A model generated the notes under the pieces. The model did not search any database. It saw only the letters and a program-made list of their open reading frames with translations, and had not been told where the DNA came from. From Actinomycetota bacterium (lineage in GTDB: Bacteria > Actinomycetota > Acidimicrobiia > Acidimicrobiales > Ilumatobacteraceae): a DNA stretch of 64,000 bases. The DNA lies in NCBI GenBank assembly GCA_947454105.1, contig CANGIP010000011.1, positions 1-64,000 on the forward strand, written 5' to 3'. The position numbers and the translations under genes are program-made. Shown piece by piece: positions 43,187-51,878 of the stretch; position 1 is the stretch's first letter, and each line of letters begins with the position of its first letter.

Positions 43187-44272
43187 ATGTCCAAATCGAA
43201 CCCGACGTCAGCGGTCAGCCTTCGCGGAATTGTGGCGGCATTAGTCGGCGCCGTTGGTGCACTACTACTCATTGTTGCACCCGGTCGTTCGGCCGATTGG
43301 TTTGCCGAAGGTCTCATGCTGGCCACTGTTGGGGTGTTGCTCATTGCCGTCGGACTAGCCGTAGTTGTGTCGTCTCATCCAACCATTTTGTATTTCGTAG
43401 TGATACTCATGACCCTCGTTGCGGCGTGGCTCATCATCACGCGAACAGCTGGTTACCCGTTTGGACCATGGTCGTCAGTGACTCCGCAAATGGGTCCATA
43501 TGAAGTGCTCGTCCTCGTTTTGTCAATCATCAGTCTCACTTTGGCCATCGCCACCTTGGTCGTTGGCACCGAGCACGTTGGGACACCGGGCATTCGTTTC
43601 GACACACTCGCACCGTTCGCAATCGTCCTTGTAGCCCTACCTGGACTCGCAGTCAGTAAGTGGGCCGATAACGCTGCACACATTCTTGGTTCAAGTCACA
43701 CGCATTCACACACGATGTCTTCAACGTCAAATATGCCCGGCATGGATCACAGCATGATGTCAATGATGACCGTTGATGAACGCGTGCAATTTGGTCAGCA
43801 GTTAGTCAACGCTCGCGAAGCCGCCCTGAAGTTTCCAACATTGGCCGATGCGCGCGCCGCTGGTTGGATCTTGGTTGGTGGTTATGTAACTGGTGCGGGT
43901 CAGATGTTGATGGATCCCAACAGCAATTCTCGAGATCATGTCTTTGATCCAGCAGTCCCCCAAGGCTTGCTCTATGCATCGTCCATCGATATTGCACCAA
44001 TTGTCGGATTGCAATACAACGCATGGACGAGTGACGGGTCAACACCTGTTGGCTTTATTGGTCAGGACATGTTGTGGCATATGCATACCGGCACTTGCGA
44101 AGTCAACGATTCTTTTGCCGTTGTTTACGACGAATCAGTCACTGGAAAAGCGTGTTCAAAAATCAATGGCACGTTGACTAACACGGTGTCATGGATGGTG
44201 CGTGCTTGGATCGTGCCAGGTTGGGAAAACTCGCAAGGCCCGTTGTCCCACGACAACTCCCTACTTCAGTGA
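43187..44272 (+). CDS. Membrane protein with Met/His-rich linker, unknown function
   Basis: 361 residues. About five hydrophobic helices in residues 12-160 (GIVAALVGAVGALLLIVAPG, LMLATVGVLLIAVGLAVVVS, ILYFVVILMTLVAAWLIITR, VLVLVLSIISLTLAIATLVV, FAIVLVALPGLAVSKW) lead to a His/Met-rich stretch (SSHTHSHTMSSTSNMPGMDH, then SMMSMM) and a soluble C-terminal domain of about 165 residues with MLWHMHTGTCEVND and two or three cysteines. Met/His clusters of this sort bind copper or related metals in known proteins, so a metal-related envelope role is an inference. I do not recognise the family. Confidence 0.75.
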   Translation: MSKSNPTSAVSLRGIVAALVGAVGALLLIVAPGRSADWFAEGLMLATVGVLLIAVGLAVVVSSHPTILYFVVILMTLVAAWLIITRTAGYPFGPWSSVTPQMGPYEVLVLVLSIISLTLAIATLVVGTEHVGTPGIRFDTLAPFAIVLVALPGLAVSKWADNAAHILGSSHTHSHTMSSTSNMPGMDHSMMSMMTVDERVQFGQQLVNAREAALKFPTLADARAAGWILVGGYVTGAGQMLMDPNSNSRDHVFDPAVPQGLLYASSIDIAPIVGLQYNAWTSDGSTPVGFIGQDMLWHMHTGTCEVNDSFAVVYDESVTGKACSKINGTLTNTVSWMVRAWIVPGWENSQGPLSHDNSLLQ

Positions 44273-44273
44273 T

Positions 44274-44711
44274 TTAAGCGGCAACACTGGTTGTGAGTGT
44301 CCAAGTCGTTTGACTGTTCACAAAGACATACGGCTGTTCGGTGTATGTCGGGTTTCGGCCGGGCTTATCATCCGTACAAGAGACGGTTCCTAAAGAAACT
44401 TTCGGAGCTTTGGACCCCGTGCAAATAGTCGTCTGATTTCCGTTTGCTTCAATTCTAATGACGATGTATGACACCTGATCTCCGCTCGAGATCGTCACTT
44501 CATCCCAAGTCAAATTTGCCTTTGGCCCACTCATTGAATTCGACACTACGGGTGCAGTCGTCGGAGAGAAGACTGCACCCGCAAAGCTGTTCGGTGCGCT
44601 TAATTTCGTTGCCGAAAATCGAGCGAAAGTTTCTGGCACGTATAGGCGCATAACGCTGCAGACGATGATCGTCCACAGCGCTATGAACTGCCCTGCCCGC
44701 GCCTTGTACAT
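44274..44711 (-). CDS. SipW-type exported protein, Fn3-like
   Basis: 145 residues from the ATG at 44709-44711, one base after the TGA of the preceding gene; the frame's upstream extension lies inside that gene. The N-terminus has a hydrophobic segment (GQFIALWTIIVCSVMRLYV) then ARFSATKLSAPNSFAGAVFS, which resembles the SipW-dependent signal/cleavage region (FSxT...N.F..G). The rest looks like one Fn3-type beta domain (KANLTWDEVTISSGDQVSYI) with two cysteines. Probably a minor surface or fibre component exported with its neighbour. Confidence 0.68.
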   Translation of the reverse strand: MYKARAGQFIALWTIIVCSVMRLYVPETFARFSATKLSAPNSFAGAVFSPTTAPVVSNSMSGPKANLTWDEVTISSGDQVSYIVIRIEANGNQTTICTGSKAPKVSLGTVSCTDDKPGRNPTYTEQPYVFVNSQTTWTLTTSVAA

Positions 44712-44712
44712 A

Positions 44713-45390
44713 TCAGGACCAGGTGATGGTATTGCACTGACGTCCAGCAACACATGTAAGAATCGGCTGATTCGCACTTTGCACCGCATGGAATGTCAAA
44801 GTCACCGTGGCTGAACCACCTTGCAATGCATTTGGTGCCAATAACGGCAACAAATAGTTAATGTTGAATTGCAACGCGGCACTTGGTACAGCCGGTGTCG
44901 CTGACAACAAGAGGTTGGTGATTGGAACACCAGCGGCAACTGCAGTATCAGTACCACCAACAACCTTGTAGGTCGTACCATTCATCACTGTTGATCCACC
45001 TTGAACTCCAACTTGGAGTTGAAGGCCTGTCGCAATCCCCGAGTACAAGACTGTCGAGCCAGATGTGATGGCAACATCAACTGCCAACCAGGCTGGAGCA
45101 GATCCTGTGTAAACCACGTTGTAGGTACATGGTGTGAGAGTTGCTGATCCGCTACCAAAGTTAGTCGACGAATCTCCAGGCATGAGTGAACTCAAAGCGC
45201 ACACCGTGCTTGCTGCACCAGAACCAACGCTGACCGTTCCGGTGGTAAATGTATTTGCTGAACTAGCTTCTGTTCCGCTGAACAAAGCAAATGTTGAGCC
45301 GATGGTCAGCGACGCACCAGCACCAACTAGTGCCATAGCAGCTAGTAAGTGTTTCATATTTCTGGGCTTTATCAATTTCAATAATTTCAT
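44713..45390 (-). CDS. TasA/CotN-like exported protein with SipW-dependent signal
   Basis: 225 residues. The signal region MKHLLAAMALVGAGASLTIG followed by STFALFSGTEASSANTFTTG is the SipW-dependent type (TasA, camelysin, CalY). The mature part is Gly/Ser/Thr-rich beta sequence with several cysteines (VCALSSLMPGDSS, ATLTPCTYNVVY, ILTCVAGRQCNTITWS). Relatives polymerise into surface or matrix fibres. It overlaps the signal peptidase stop by 4 nt (ATGA) and precedes a second substrate by one base: a compact three-gene operon. Confidence 0.83.
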   Translation of the reverse strand: MKLLKLIKPRNMKHLLAAMALVGAGASLTIGSTFALFSGTEASSANTFTTGTVSVGSGAASTVCALSSLMPGDSSTNFGSGSATLTPCTYNVVYTGSAPAWLAVDVAITSGSTVLYSGIATGLQLQVGVQGGSTVMNGTTYKVVGGTDTAVAAGVPITNLLLSATPAVPSAALQFNINYLLPLLAPNALQGGSATVTLTFHAVQSANQPILTCVAGRQCNTITWS

Positions 45391-46019
45391 ATTTGGATTT
45401 CCTTCTGTAGTGGTTGATTGAGATCGTTAATAATTTTCACGGCTAAGTGAGCGAGTAAAGCTGCCACAGCAAAAAACAACAAAAGGTTGCGCTGCTTGAT
45501 GGAATTCAAGAGATATCCAAGGTTGCTGATCTTCGATACGAAGATTCCCTCAATGTTCTTTTCTGGAATTGGTGATAAATCAACAGACTGATTTGCATCA
45601 CCTTTAGTCCTAAATGAACGCGATCCTTGCTCATTCGTCTCAATGGCAGCTATTCGGTGCGTAACCATGAACTTTTCATTACTCGGTTCACGGAAACTGA
45701 TGATGTCGCCAACTTTCAGTTGATGTGAAGTCTCCGCAGTAACTCGCCGAACAACAATGAGATCACCAGTATTAAAGACCGGGGACATCGACCCCGAGCG
45801 AACAATGAGGCCTTCATGACTAAAGAAAGTTGGGTTTCCAGATCCAGAAAACCAACTCGTCACACTGATGAAAGATGAAATAGTCAAAAGAATGACGAGG
45901 AAAATCAAACTCGACAATCGAAGTGTTAACGCGCATAAATACGAAATTGAAAGGAATTTATTCGAACCCAATTTTACGGGAGCGTCGATGACCTGTGGCG
46001 ATAACACACAAGCATTCAA
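45387..46019 (-). CDS. Signal peptidase I, SipW/ER type
   Basis: 210 residues. N-terminal hydrophobic anchor (LSSLIFLVILLTISSFISVT), then catalytic Ser in VRSGSMSPVFNTGDLIVVRR, box GDIISFREPSN, and FMVTHRIAAIE, in which a His replaces the usual bacterial catalytic Lys, as in SipW and archaeal/ER signal peptidases; FRTKGDANQSVD completes the site. A second C-terminal helix (LLLFFAVAALLAHLAVKII) follows. Dedicated cleavage of the two downstream exported proteins is the likely job. AAGGCG precedes the ATG. Confidence 0.9.
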   Translation of the reverse strand: MNACVLSPQVIDAPVKLGSNKFLSISYLCALTLRLSSLIFLVILLTISSFISVTSWFSGSGNPTFFSHEGLIVRSGSMSPVFNTGDLIVVRRVTAETSHQLKVGDIISFREPSNEKFMVTHRIAAIETNEQGSRSFRTKGDANQSVDLSPIPEKNIEGIFVSKISNLGYLLNSIKQRNLLLFFAVAALLAHLAVKIINDLNQPLQKEIQI

Positions 46020-46058
46020 CGCCTTAGGTTATTTAGATTCAATAATCATTTGTACCGA

Positions 46059-46085
46059 TACTCATGATCGAGTACCGAAGTACTC
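46059..46085. promoter_or_regulatory. Overlapping inverted repeats upstream of sipW-like operon
   Basis: TACTC-N6-GAGTA (46059-46074) overlaps a perfect GAGTAC-CGAA-GTACTC (46070-46085). Both share the half-site GAGTA(C). The location is 40-66 bp upstream of the signal peptidase start and also just beyond the 3' end of the VWA gene. It could be a tandem operator; the second could alternatively be a weak hairpin. Confidence 0.35.
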
Positions 46086-46109
46086 ATATACCGAAATGTT
46101 TGTTGACTC

Positions 46110-48134
46110 CTATGAAGCTCTTCGGCCACCGCGACTTGTACGTCGTTTGTTGTCTAAGAAGTCAACGAGTACATAATCACCAAGGTTGTCACTGTTCGTC
46201 ATGAACGCACGGCCACCATTGAGAGCTGTCATTTGTTCAACAAAATGTTGCAAGTACTGATCGGGGTCAAGCATGAACGTGTTGATGCGAATGTTGTCTT
46301 TCGTGCAACGCATCGCTTCGCGCAACGTTGCTTCGACCGTCAACTGCTGGGCTTCATATCCATCAAAGTAGGTGAACCACGGATCACCCTGCGGAGTGAT
46401 GTGCGCAGTTGGCTCGCCGTCAGTAATCATGATGATCTGCTTATTACCAGTCTGGCGACTCAGCATCTTTCGGGCCTGACCAAGTGCATGGTGCATGTTG
46501 GTACCTTGCATGCCGGTGAGCGATGCTTCAACCAATTCATCTGCTTTAATTTCCCAAGCCACATGGCCAAACATCAAGACACCCAGGTAGTCACGCGGGT
46601 ACTGCGAAGCCATGAGGGACTGCAGCGCCACAGCAACTTTTTTCGCCGGTCCCCAACGTCCGTCGCGCACCATCGAGTATGACGCGTCGAGCATCAATAC
46701 TGTTGCCGAACGAGTGAGATGTTCGGTCTGTTCAATTTCGAAGTCTTCAGGCGACAACTTGACCGGGGTCCCCTGCCCGCCACGACGCAATGCATTGCGG
46801 ATCGTGCGCTGTAAATCAAGATTGAAAGGGTCGCCATATTCATATTGCTTGGTTTCGTACGTGCGCTCGTGACCTTGACCAAAACGGTTTTGTTGATGCT
46901 GGCCCTGCTTGTCTTTAGACAAGTTTGAGAACAAGTCGCGCAACGATTTTGAGCCGATTTTGCGCATTCCCTTCGGCGTCACTTCTAATTTGCCATCTTT
47001 TTGGTGAATCAAACCCTCACGCTCAAGTTCTTTTACCAACTTGGCGAGCTTTTCCATCGAACGCGCCACGTCATCACCCATCAGTTCCCGCACACGATCC
47101 ATGTCGGCTTCAGCGAGTTGCTGTGGGGACGTTGGGTTGTTCATTAAATCTTCAAGGCGATCAAGTTCGGCAAGATCTTTCATCGTCTGCATTGCTTGAT
47201 CGAAGCCCATCGGATCTTCGCCTTGCATTTCGTAGCCCTGACCTTGACCAAGGCCCGGAAACATCTGCATCATGCTTTGCGACAACTGATTCATTTCGTC
47301 TTGCATATCTGAATCTTGCATGAGCATCTGCGACAACTCTTGTAACTGCTGGCGCTGTTCGGGCGACATTGAATTGAGCATGTCTTGAGCAGCTTGCATT
47401 TGGCGCGCAATCTGTTCCATGAGTTCGTCAAACGACTGCGGATTCTCAGGAAAGAATTCACCATGCTCTTGCATGAACTCTTCAAACTTTTCGTCTTCAC
47501 CGTTGTTGTGGCGCTCGATCATTTCGTTGAGCGCCTTCATCATTTCTTTCATGCGCTGCATGTCTTCGGGTGACGTGCTCTTCATTGCTGAAGAAACTTT
47601 GTCAAAGTTCTGCTGCATCAACTGATCACGGAGTTTTTCCATGAGCTGTTCAAATCGTTGCTGAGCTTCCGATGATTCAAAATCGTACGACTGCAGTTCA
47701 CGCACTTTGCCGGCCAAATCGTCGGGCATCATGTCGAGTCTGAAGTTGCGCTCCATCGCGGCATTGCGAGCGTTCTCAGCCCGGCGCTCGTCGCCACTCT
47801 TGTCGGCGTCCATGACCGACTGTTCAACGGCATGGCGCTCTTCATCCAAGATGTCGTCAAGTGCGTCGGCGATTTCTTGAAAGACCCCGTTCGGGTCGCC
47901 TTTTTCCAGCAAATCTTGGCGAGCTTCTTTCAATTTGCGGCGCATCTCGCGCAATCCCTGCATCCGCTCACCGTTCGGGTCGGTCGCCCCACGCTCCATC
48001 AAACGTCGTAAAGCCCCACGCAGATCGCCATTTTGCAACAAATCGTCAGACATCTCGTCGAAGAGATCACTGGCCTCGAGGTCGAACCCAGTCTGGGTTC
48101 CGTCCCAACGTGAATATGTGGACCGAGCAGTCAT
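46110..48134 (-). CDS. VWA domain protein
   Basis: 674 residues. A long, charged, helical N-terminal part rich in Gln/Met/Glu (about residues 20-330, e.g. AAQDMLNSMSPEQRQQLQEL), likely coiled-coil, precedes a C-terminal von Willebrand A domain with the MIDAS motif VLMLDASYSMVRDGRW (DxSxS), GTNMHHALGQARKML (Thr ligand) and IIMITDGEPTAH (Asp ligand). No signal peptide, so cytoplasmic. Such proteins usually pair with a MoxR-type AAA+ ATPase; none is present in the window. Divergent from the nucleotide cyclase gene. Confidence 0.9.
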   Translation of the reverse strand: MTARSTYSRWDGTQTGFDLEASDLFDEMSDDLLQNGDLRGALRRLMERGATDPNGERMQGLREMRRKLKEARQDLLEKGDPNGVFQEIADALDDILDEERHAVEQSVMDADKSGDERRAENARNAAMERNFRLDMMPDDLAGKVRELQSYDFESSEAQQRFEQLMEKLRDQLMQQNFDKVSSAMKSTSPEDMQRMKEMMKALNEMIERHNNGEDEKFEEFMQEHGEFFPENPQSFDELMEQIARQMQAAQDMLNSMSPEQRQQLQELSQMLMQDSDMQDEMNQLSQSMMQMFPGLGQGQGYEMQGEDPMGFDQAMQTMKDLAELDRLEDLMNNPTSPQQLAEADMDRVRELMGDDVARSMEKLAKLVKELEREGLIHQKDGKLEVTPKGMRKIGSKSLRDLFSNLSKDKQGQHQQNRFGQGHERTYETKQYEYGDPFNLDLQRTIRNALRRGGQGTPVKLSPEDFEIEQTEHLTRSATVLMLDASYSMVRDGRWGPAKKVAVALQSLMASQYPRDYLGVLMFGHVAWEIKADELVEASLTGMQGTNMHHALGQARKMLSRQTGNKQIIMITDGEPTAHITPQGDPWFTYFDGYEAQQLTVEATLREAMRCTKDNIRINTFMLDPDQYLQHFVEQMTALNGGRAFMTNSDNLGDYVLVDFLDNKRRTSRGGRRAS

Positions 48135-48201
48135 ATGCGCACGCTAGTACCCAAATAGCGCCATTGACCCGTCGAAGCAAGGGGGTAGTCTGACGACAGC
48201 C

Positions 48202-48750
48202 ATGAAAGTTGAACGCACCTTCGTTTTTGTTGACCTCTCGGGGTTCACCAAGTACACCGCGGCAAATGGCGACTCTGCAGCCGGAAACATCCTCACCAAA
48301 TTCCGAGCCGAAGTTCGCGATGTCGCGGCTTCGTGGGGTATCCGCGTCGACAAGTGGCTCGGTGACGGCTGCATGATCGTCTCAGTCGAACAAGACATGG
48401 CCATCGGCTTTGCCCTTGACATGCAAAAGCGTTGCGAAGATGTCTGTCGACCCCTCACCGTTCGCGTCGGACTGGCTACTGGCGAAGTCTTGATGTTCCA
48501 GGGTGAGGATTACATCGGCACATCGGTTAACTTGGCCTCGCGCTTGTGCGACGTCGCCGAGCACAACGAAGTTCTGATGCCTCGCTCCGACTTGCGTCGT
48601 TTGCCGCCCGGTGTCACCGAGAACAATCACGACAATGTTGTGCTGCGCGGACTTGGTGAAGTTGAAGTGGTCAACTTGACTGCCCAAGACAAAATTGGTG
48701 GCAATAACGACACGGGTGAGTTATGGACTCGCTCGCCCTTTGTTGCGTAA
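48202..48750 (+). CDS. Class III adenylate/guanylate cyclase domain protein
   Basis: 182 residues, a stand-alone catalytic domain. Metal-binding Asp11 in FVFVDLSGFTKYTAANGD and Asp55 in DKWLGDGCMIVS, substrate-contact Lys51, and transition-state residues in SVNLASRLCDVAEHNEV (Asn and Arg) are all present, so it should be active as a homodimer. VRVGLATGEVLMFQGEDYIG is the usual G-rich strand. Nucleotide specificity is not clear. Followed 30 bp later by the GH1-like gene. Confidence 0.88.
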   Translation: MKVERTFVFVDLSGFTKYTAANGDSAAGNILTKFRAEVRDVAASWGIRVDKWLGDGCMIVSVEQDMAIGFALDMQKRCEDVCRPLTVRVGLATGEVLMFQGEDYIGTSVNLASRLCDVAEHNEVLMPRSDLRRLPPGVTENNHDNVVLRGLGEVEVVNLTAQDKIGGNNDTGELWTRSPFVA

Positions 48751-48780
48751 TTACCAAGTGCACTCGCTTTCAAGGCCGCG

Positions 48781-49770
48781 ATGACAGATCCAACTCCGGG
48801 TTTTTACCTACCCGCTCAATTTGCTGTTGGTCCCGATGGTCAAGCACCATTTCGCACACACTTCGAAGAGATCATCAACTCGTACGCGATTGCCGGAGCA
48901 ACACAATTGCGTTTGGGTTTTGATTGGTCGCAACTACAACCCCGTGCTGGCGGGCTTGATGGCAAATGGGTTGAGTGGTACCGCGATGTGATCAATGCCG
49001 CCAATGGTGTTGGTATTCAAGTGTGGGCATCGTTGCTCGAACGCGAAGCCCCGCACTGGTTTGATGACGAACGAGGTTTCAGCGATGCGAAAAATTCTGG
49101 ACGTTATTGGCCTCGATTTGTTGAAATGGCCGCTGATTCATTTGGTGATCTTGTTGCTGGCTGGTTTCCAATTGACGACCCGATTGGTTACGCAACACGT
49201 CACGAACCAGATGATGCGACCCGTCACGGAGAAATGGTTGACACGATGATTGTGGCCTGGCGTGATGCCTGGCGCATCTTGCGCGGCGGACCACCAGTTG
49301 CAAGTTCGTTTGGTGTGCGCATGGTGCGTGCGATTGACGAATCACAAATTGCCATCGATCTTGCCAAACGTGAAGATCACATTCGTTGGAAAACTTTCTT
49401 GCGCGGAATTCGTGATGGCAACATCGTTATACCTGGTCGTGCCGATCGCGAACTCGCTGACCTTGCCGGGTCAATTGACTTAGTTGGCATTACGTTTCGA
49501 TCAGACTTGGGCGAAGATCAAGCGATCACCGATGATTCATTACGTCGTTGGCAAGAACGCGCCACAATGGTGATTAATCGCGCAAACAACGAATCGCCCG
49601 ATCGGCCAATCGTCATCTCGTATCGCTCTGCCCGACGCGGCGTCAGCGAAACTGTGAGCGATGCTGAAGTATTGACCGAGGCCTTCGAACGTGCTGTTGC
49701 GGCATCAGTTTCAGATGGAATCGACATTCAACATGTCTTCACCAATCCACCGCGGGACAAGAAGAACTAG
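48781..49770 (+). CDS. Degenerate glycoside hydrolase family 1-like protein
   Basis: 329 residues, shorter than the usual 440-480 of GH1 beta-glucosidases. The barrel start TQLRLGFDWSQLQPRAGGLD and GIQVWASLLEREAPHWFDDE align well with GH1, but where GH1 has the acid/base Asn-Glu-Pro, this protein has GWFPIDDPIGYATRH (DDP), and the nucleophile strand (normally ENG) reads IVISYRSARRG. Both catalytic glutamates therefore seem absent. A non-catalytic sugar-binding role or a changed chemistry is possible. In-frame and undamaged, so not a pseudogene. Confidence 0.78.
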   Translation: MTDPTPGFYLPAQFAVGPDGQAPFRTHFEEIINSYAIAGATQLRLGFDWSQLQPRAGGLDGKWVEWYRDVINAANGVGIQVWASLLEREAPHWFDDERGFSDAKNSGRYWPRFVEMAADSFGDLVAGWFPIDDPIGYATRHEPDDATRHGEMVDTMIVAWRDAWRILRGGPPVASSFGVRMVRAIDESQIAIDLAKREDHIRWKTFLRGIRDGNIVIPGRADRELADLAGSIDLVGITFRSDLGEDQAITDDSLRRWQERATMVINRANNESPDRPIVISYRSARRGVSETVSDAEVLTEAFERAVAASVSDGIDIQHVFTNPPRDKKN

Positions 49771-50697
49771 TTATTTAATAGCTGTCGGTGCAACGGGTGC
49801 ACCAACTGCACGCGTAAATGGCAAGGGTGTTGCAGTGAGCATGAAGTCATATTGGCCATCGGCTGCACAATCTGCTGCCAAATCATCAAGTAACCAGTTC
49901 TGACCTTGCGTCAATCCAATATCTCGAATGTTGATCATGTGAACTGGCAACATCGCGGCTGGGTCTTCGGGTGGGTAACACTCAAACACAACCGTGTCAG
50001 TCGCAACGATGGCGACATCGTTATCGCGCACCCATTGAATGCTCTTTTGACCGAGACCCGGAGTTGGATAGGAGTAATGAACTTTGTTGCCTTCGCGCAA
50101 CCAATGCATATGTCCGGTACGGACACACACGATGTCACCTGGCATCACTTTCACACCCGCTTTATTGGCCGCTGCATCAAGATCATCAGCACCAATTGCA
50201 TATGCCTCATCGAAATAATCAACCCCATGTAAGCGGGCTATGTCTAAAAGAATTCCGCGCGAAACAACTGGCCCAACCTTTTCAATACCGAGTTCTGTAG
50301 ATCCCGTTTCATTGGTAGTGGTGTCCGAAAGGCCGTTGTATAAAAGTCCGTCGTAACCGACATGGGCCAAAGAATCAAGGTGAGTTGATGCTTGAACTCC
50401 CATACTCACTGCGTCATCACTTGACGTGAAATCACCAGGGTCACCCGTCATTGAATGGTTCAGCGAGATCATGGTGCGCTCGGGGTTGATGCGACCAGGA
50501 ATGAATCCGAGTTGTGGACCGTCTTCATCAAATGGGTAAGTGAGAGAAAAGACTTTGCCTTGACGTGCCGCTGCCATGCCGCGACGAATCGCCACATCAT
50601 CAATCAGATTCAAAGTGCCACGGCGATCGTCCGCACCCCAGCGTCCCCAGTTTGAAACGTTGGCCGCTAACTCACGTAAGTAATCAGGCATTGTCAT
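49771..50697 (-). CDS. Cyclase family protein (kynurenine formamidase-like)
   Basis: 308 residues from the ATG at 50695-50697 (GGGGAA upstream); the frame extends to 50805 into the neighbouring gene. Metal site: GVQASTHLDSLAHVGYDGLL (HxxxDxxxH-type), with VMPGDIVCVRTGHMH and VVFECYPPEDP later. Members of this metal-dependent hydrolase family cleave formyl-kynurenine or cyclic carbonyl/lactone substrates. Preceded 52 bp upstream by an LLM oxidoreductase on the same strand; the GH1-like gene converges with it with no spacer. Confidence 0.88.
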   Translation of the reverse strand: MTMPDYLRELAANVSNWGRWGADDRRGTLNLIDDVAIRRGMAAARQGKVFSLTYPFDEDGPQLGFIPGRINPERTMISLNHSMTGDPGDFTSSDDAVSMGVQASTHLDSLAHVGYDGLLYNGLSDTTTNETGSTELGIEKVGPVVSRGILLDIARLHGVDYFDEAYAIGADDLDAAANKAGVKVMPGDIVCVRTGHMHWLREGNKVHYSYPTPGLGQKSIQWVRDNDVAIVATDTVVFECYPPEDPAAMLPVHMINIRDIGLTQGQNWLLDDLAADCAADGQYDFMLTATPLPFTRAVGAPVAPTAIK

Positions 50698-50749
50698 GAT
50701 TTTTCCCCGTCTCTCATCGTCACGTCTTGTCGTTGAATGTAAGTAGCGA

Positions 50750-51790
50750 TCAGCCGTACAGCAATTCGGCCATCGTGCGCAAAGTTTCTGGCGCGCCACC
50801 CACAACCAAGGTTGTCACTTTACTTTCGCGCCACGCCGCAAGATCATCCTTGATCTTTGCCGGCGAACCCACCAAGCAAATTTCGTCAATCATCGCTTTC
50901 GGCACAGCAGCAATTGCATCGTTCTGATGACCGCTCAAGAAAAGACTTTGAATCTTGTCGACCGCCTCTTCGTAACCAAGTCGGCGAAACACATCAGCAT
51001 GGAAGTTCATTTCTTGAGCACCCATGCCGCCCACATACAGGGCAATAGTCGGACGTAATTTGTCGTACGCCTTATCCATGTCTTCGTCGATCGCCACATT
51101 GGCCATCGCCAAGATTTCGAAGTTGTCGGCATTGCGGCGCGCATTCGGTCGGGCAAACCCTTCATTGAGATGCTTGGCATACATCTCTTCATGACGCGGT
51201 GCGTAAAAAATGGGGAACCACCCATCAGCAATTTCAGCGGCCAGTGCCACATTCTTCGGGCCTTCTGCTCCGATGAAAATCGGCAAGTCAACGCGCAACG
51301 GATGCGTCATGACGTTCAACGCTTTACCAAGACCAAGTCCGTCAGTTGCCGGAATCGGATACTCGGGACCGGCGTTTGTTAGCCGTTCTTCGCGTGCCAA
51401 GATCTTGCGAATGATGTCGACGTATTCACGAGTACGCGCCAGTGGCTTGTTGAATCGTTGGCCATACCAACCTTCAACAACTTGCGGACCGCTGACACCA
51501 AGCCCAAGACAGAAGCGTCCACCCGACAGATGGTCCATGGTGATCGCGGCCATGGCAGTCGCGGTTGGTGTGCGGGCTGACAACTGCACGATGTTTGTGG
51601 CTAAACGCAACTTGCTCGTGGCTGCTCCCCACCACGCGAGGGGAGAAATCGCGTCACTTCCCCACGACTCGGCGGTGAACACCGTCTCGTAGCCCAGGCT
51701 TTCGATCATCTTCAATGTTTCGGGTACGCCAGTGGGCATCGAACGACCCCAATATCCGATGTGCCAGCCGAGTTTGAGATCAGTTGTCAT
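50750..51790 (-). CDS. LLM class F420-dependent oxidoreductase
   Basis: 346 residues, luciferase-like TIM barrel: LGYETVFTAESWGSDAISPL, LRLATNIVQLSARTPTATAM, AAITMDHLSGGRFCLGLGVS and VDLPIFIGAEGPKNVALAAE. Matches actinobacterial F420-dependent LLM enzymes closely. Likely in a unit with the cyclase-family hydrolase; divergent from the dehydrogenase pair starting at 51879. Confidence 0.92.
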   Translation of the reverse strand: MTTDLKLGWHIGYWGRSMPTGVPETLKMIESLGYETVFTAESWGSDAISPLAWWGAATSKLRLATNIVQLSARTPTATAMAAITMDHLSGGRFCLGLGVSGPQVVEGWYGQRFNKPLARTREYVDIIRKILAREERLTNAGPEYPIPATDGLGLGKALNVMTHPLRVDLPIFIGAEGPKNVALAAEIADGWFPIFYAPRHEEMYAKHLNEGFARPNARRNADNFEILAMANVAIDEDMDKAYDKLRPTIALYVGGMGAQEMNFHADVFRRLGYEEAVDKIQSLFLSGHQNDAIAAVPKAMIDEICLVGSPAKIKDDLAAWRESKVTTLVVGGAPETLRTMAELLYG

Positions 51791-51878
51791 AGATATTTCA
51801 CAGTAGTTGGCAACGACATTTCGGCGTGTCTTCTGCTAGAAACTTGAGGGCACTATCAGGGGATTCCCAGGGGGAAAC

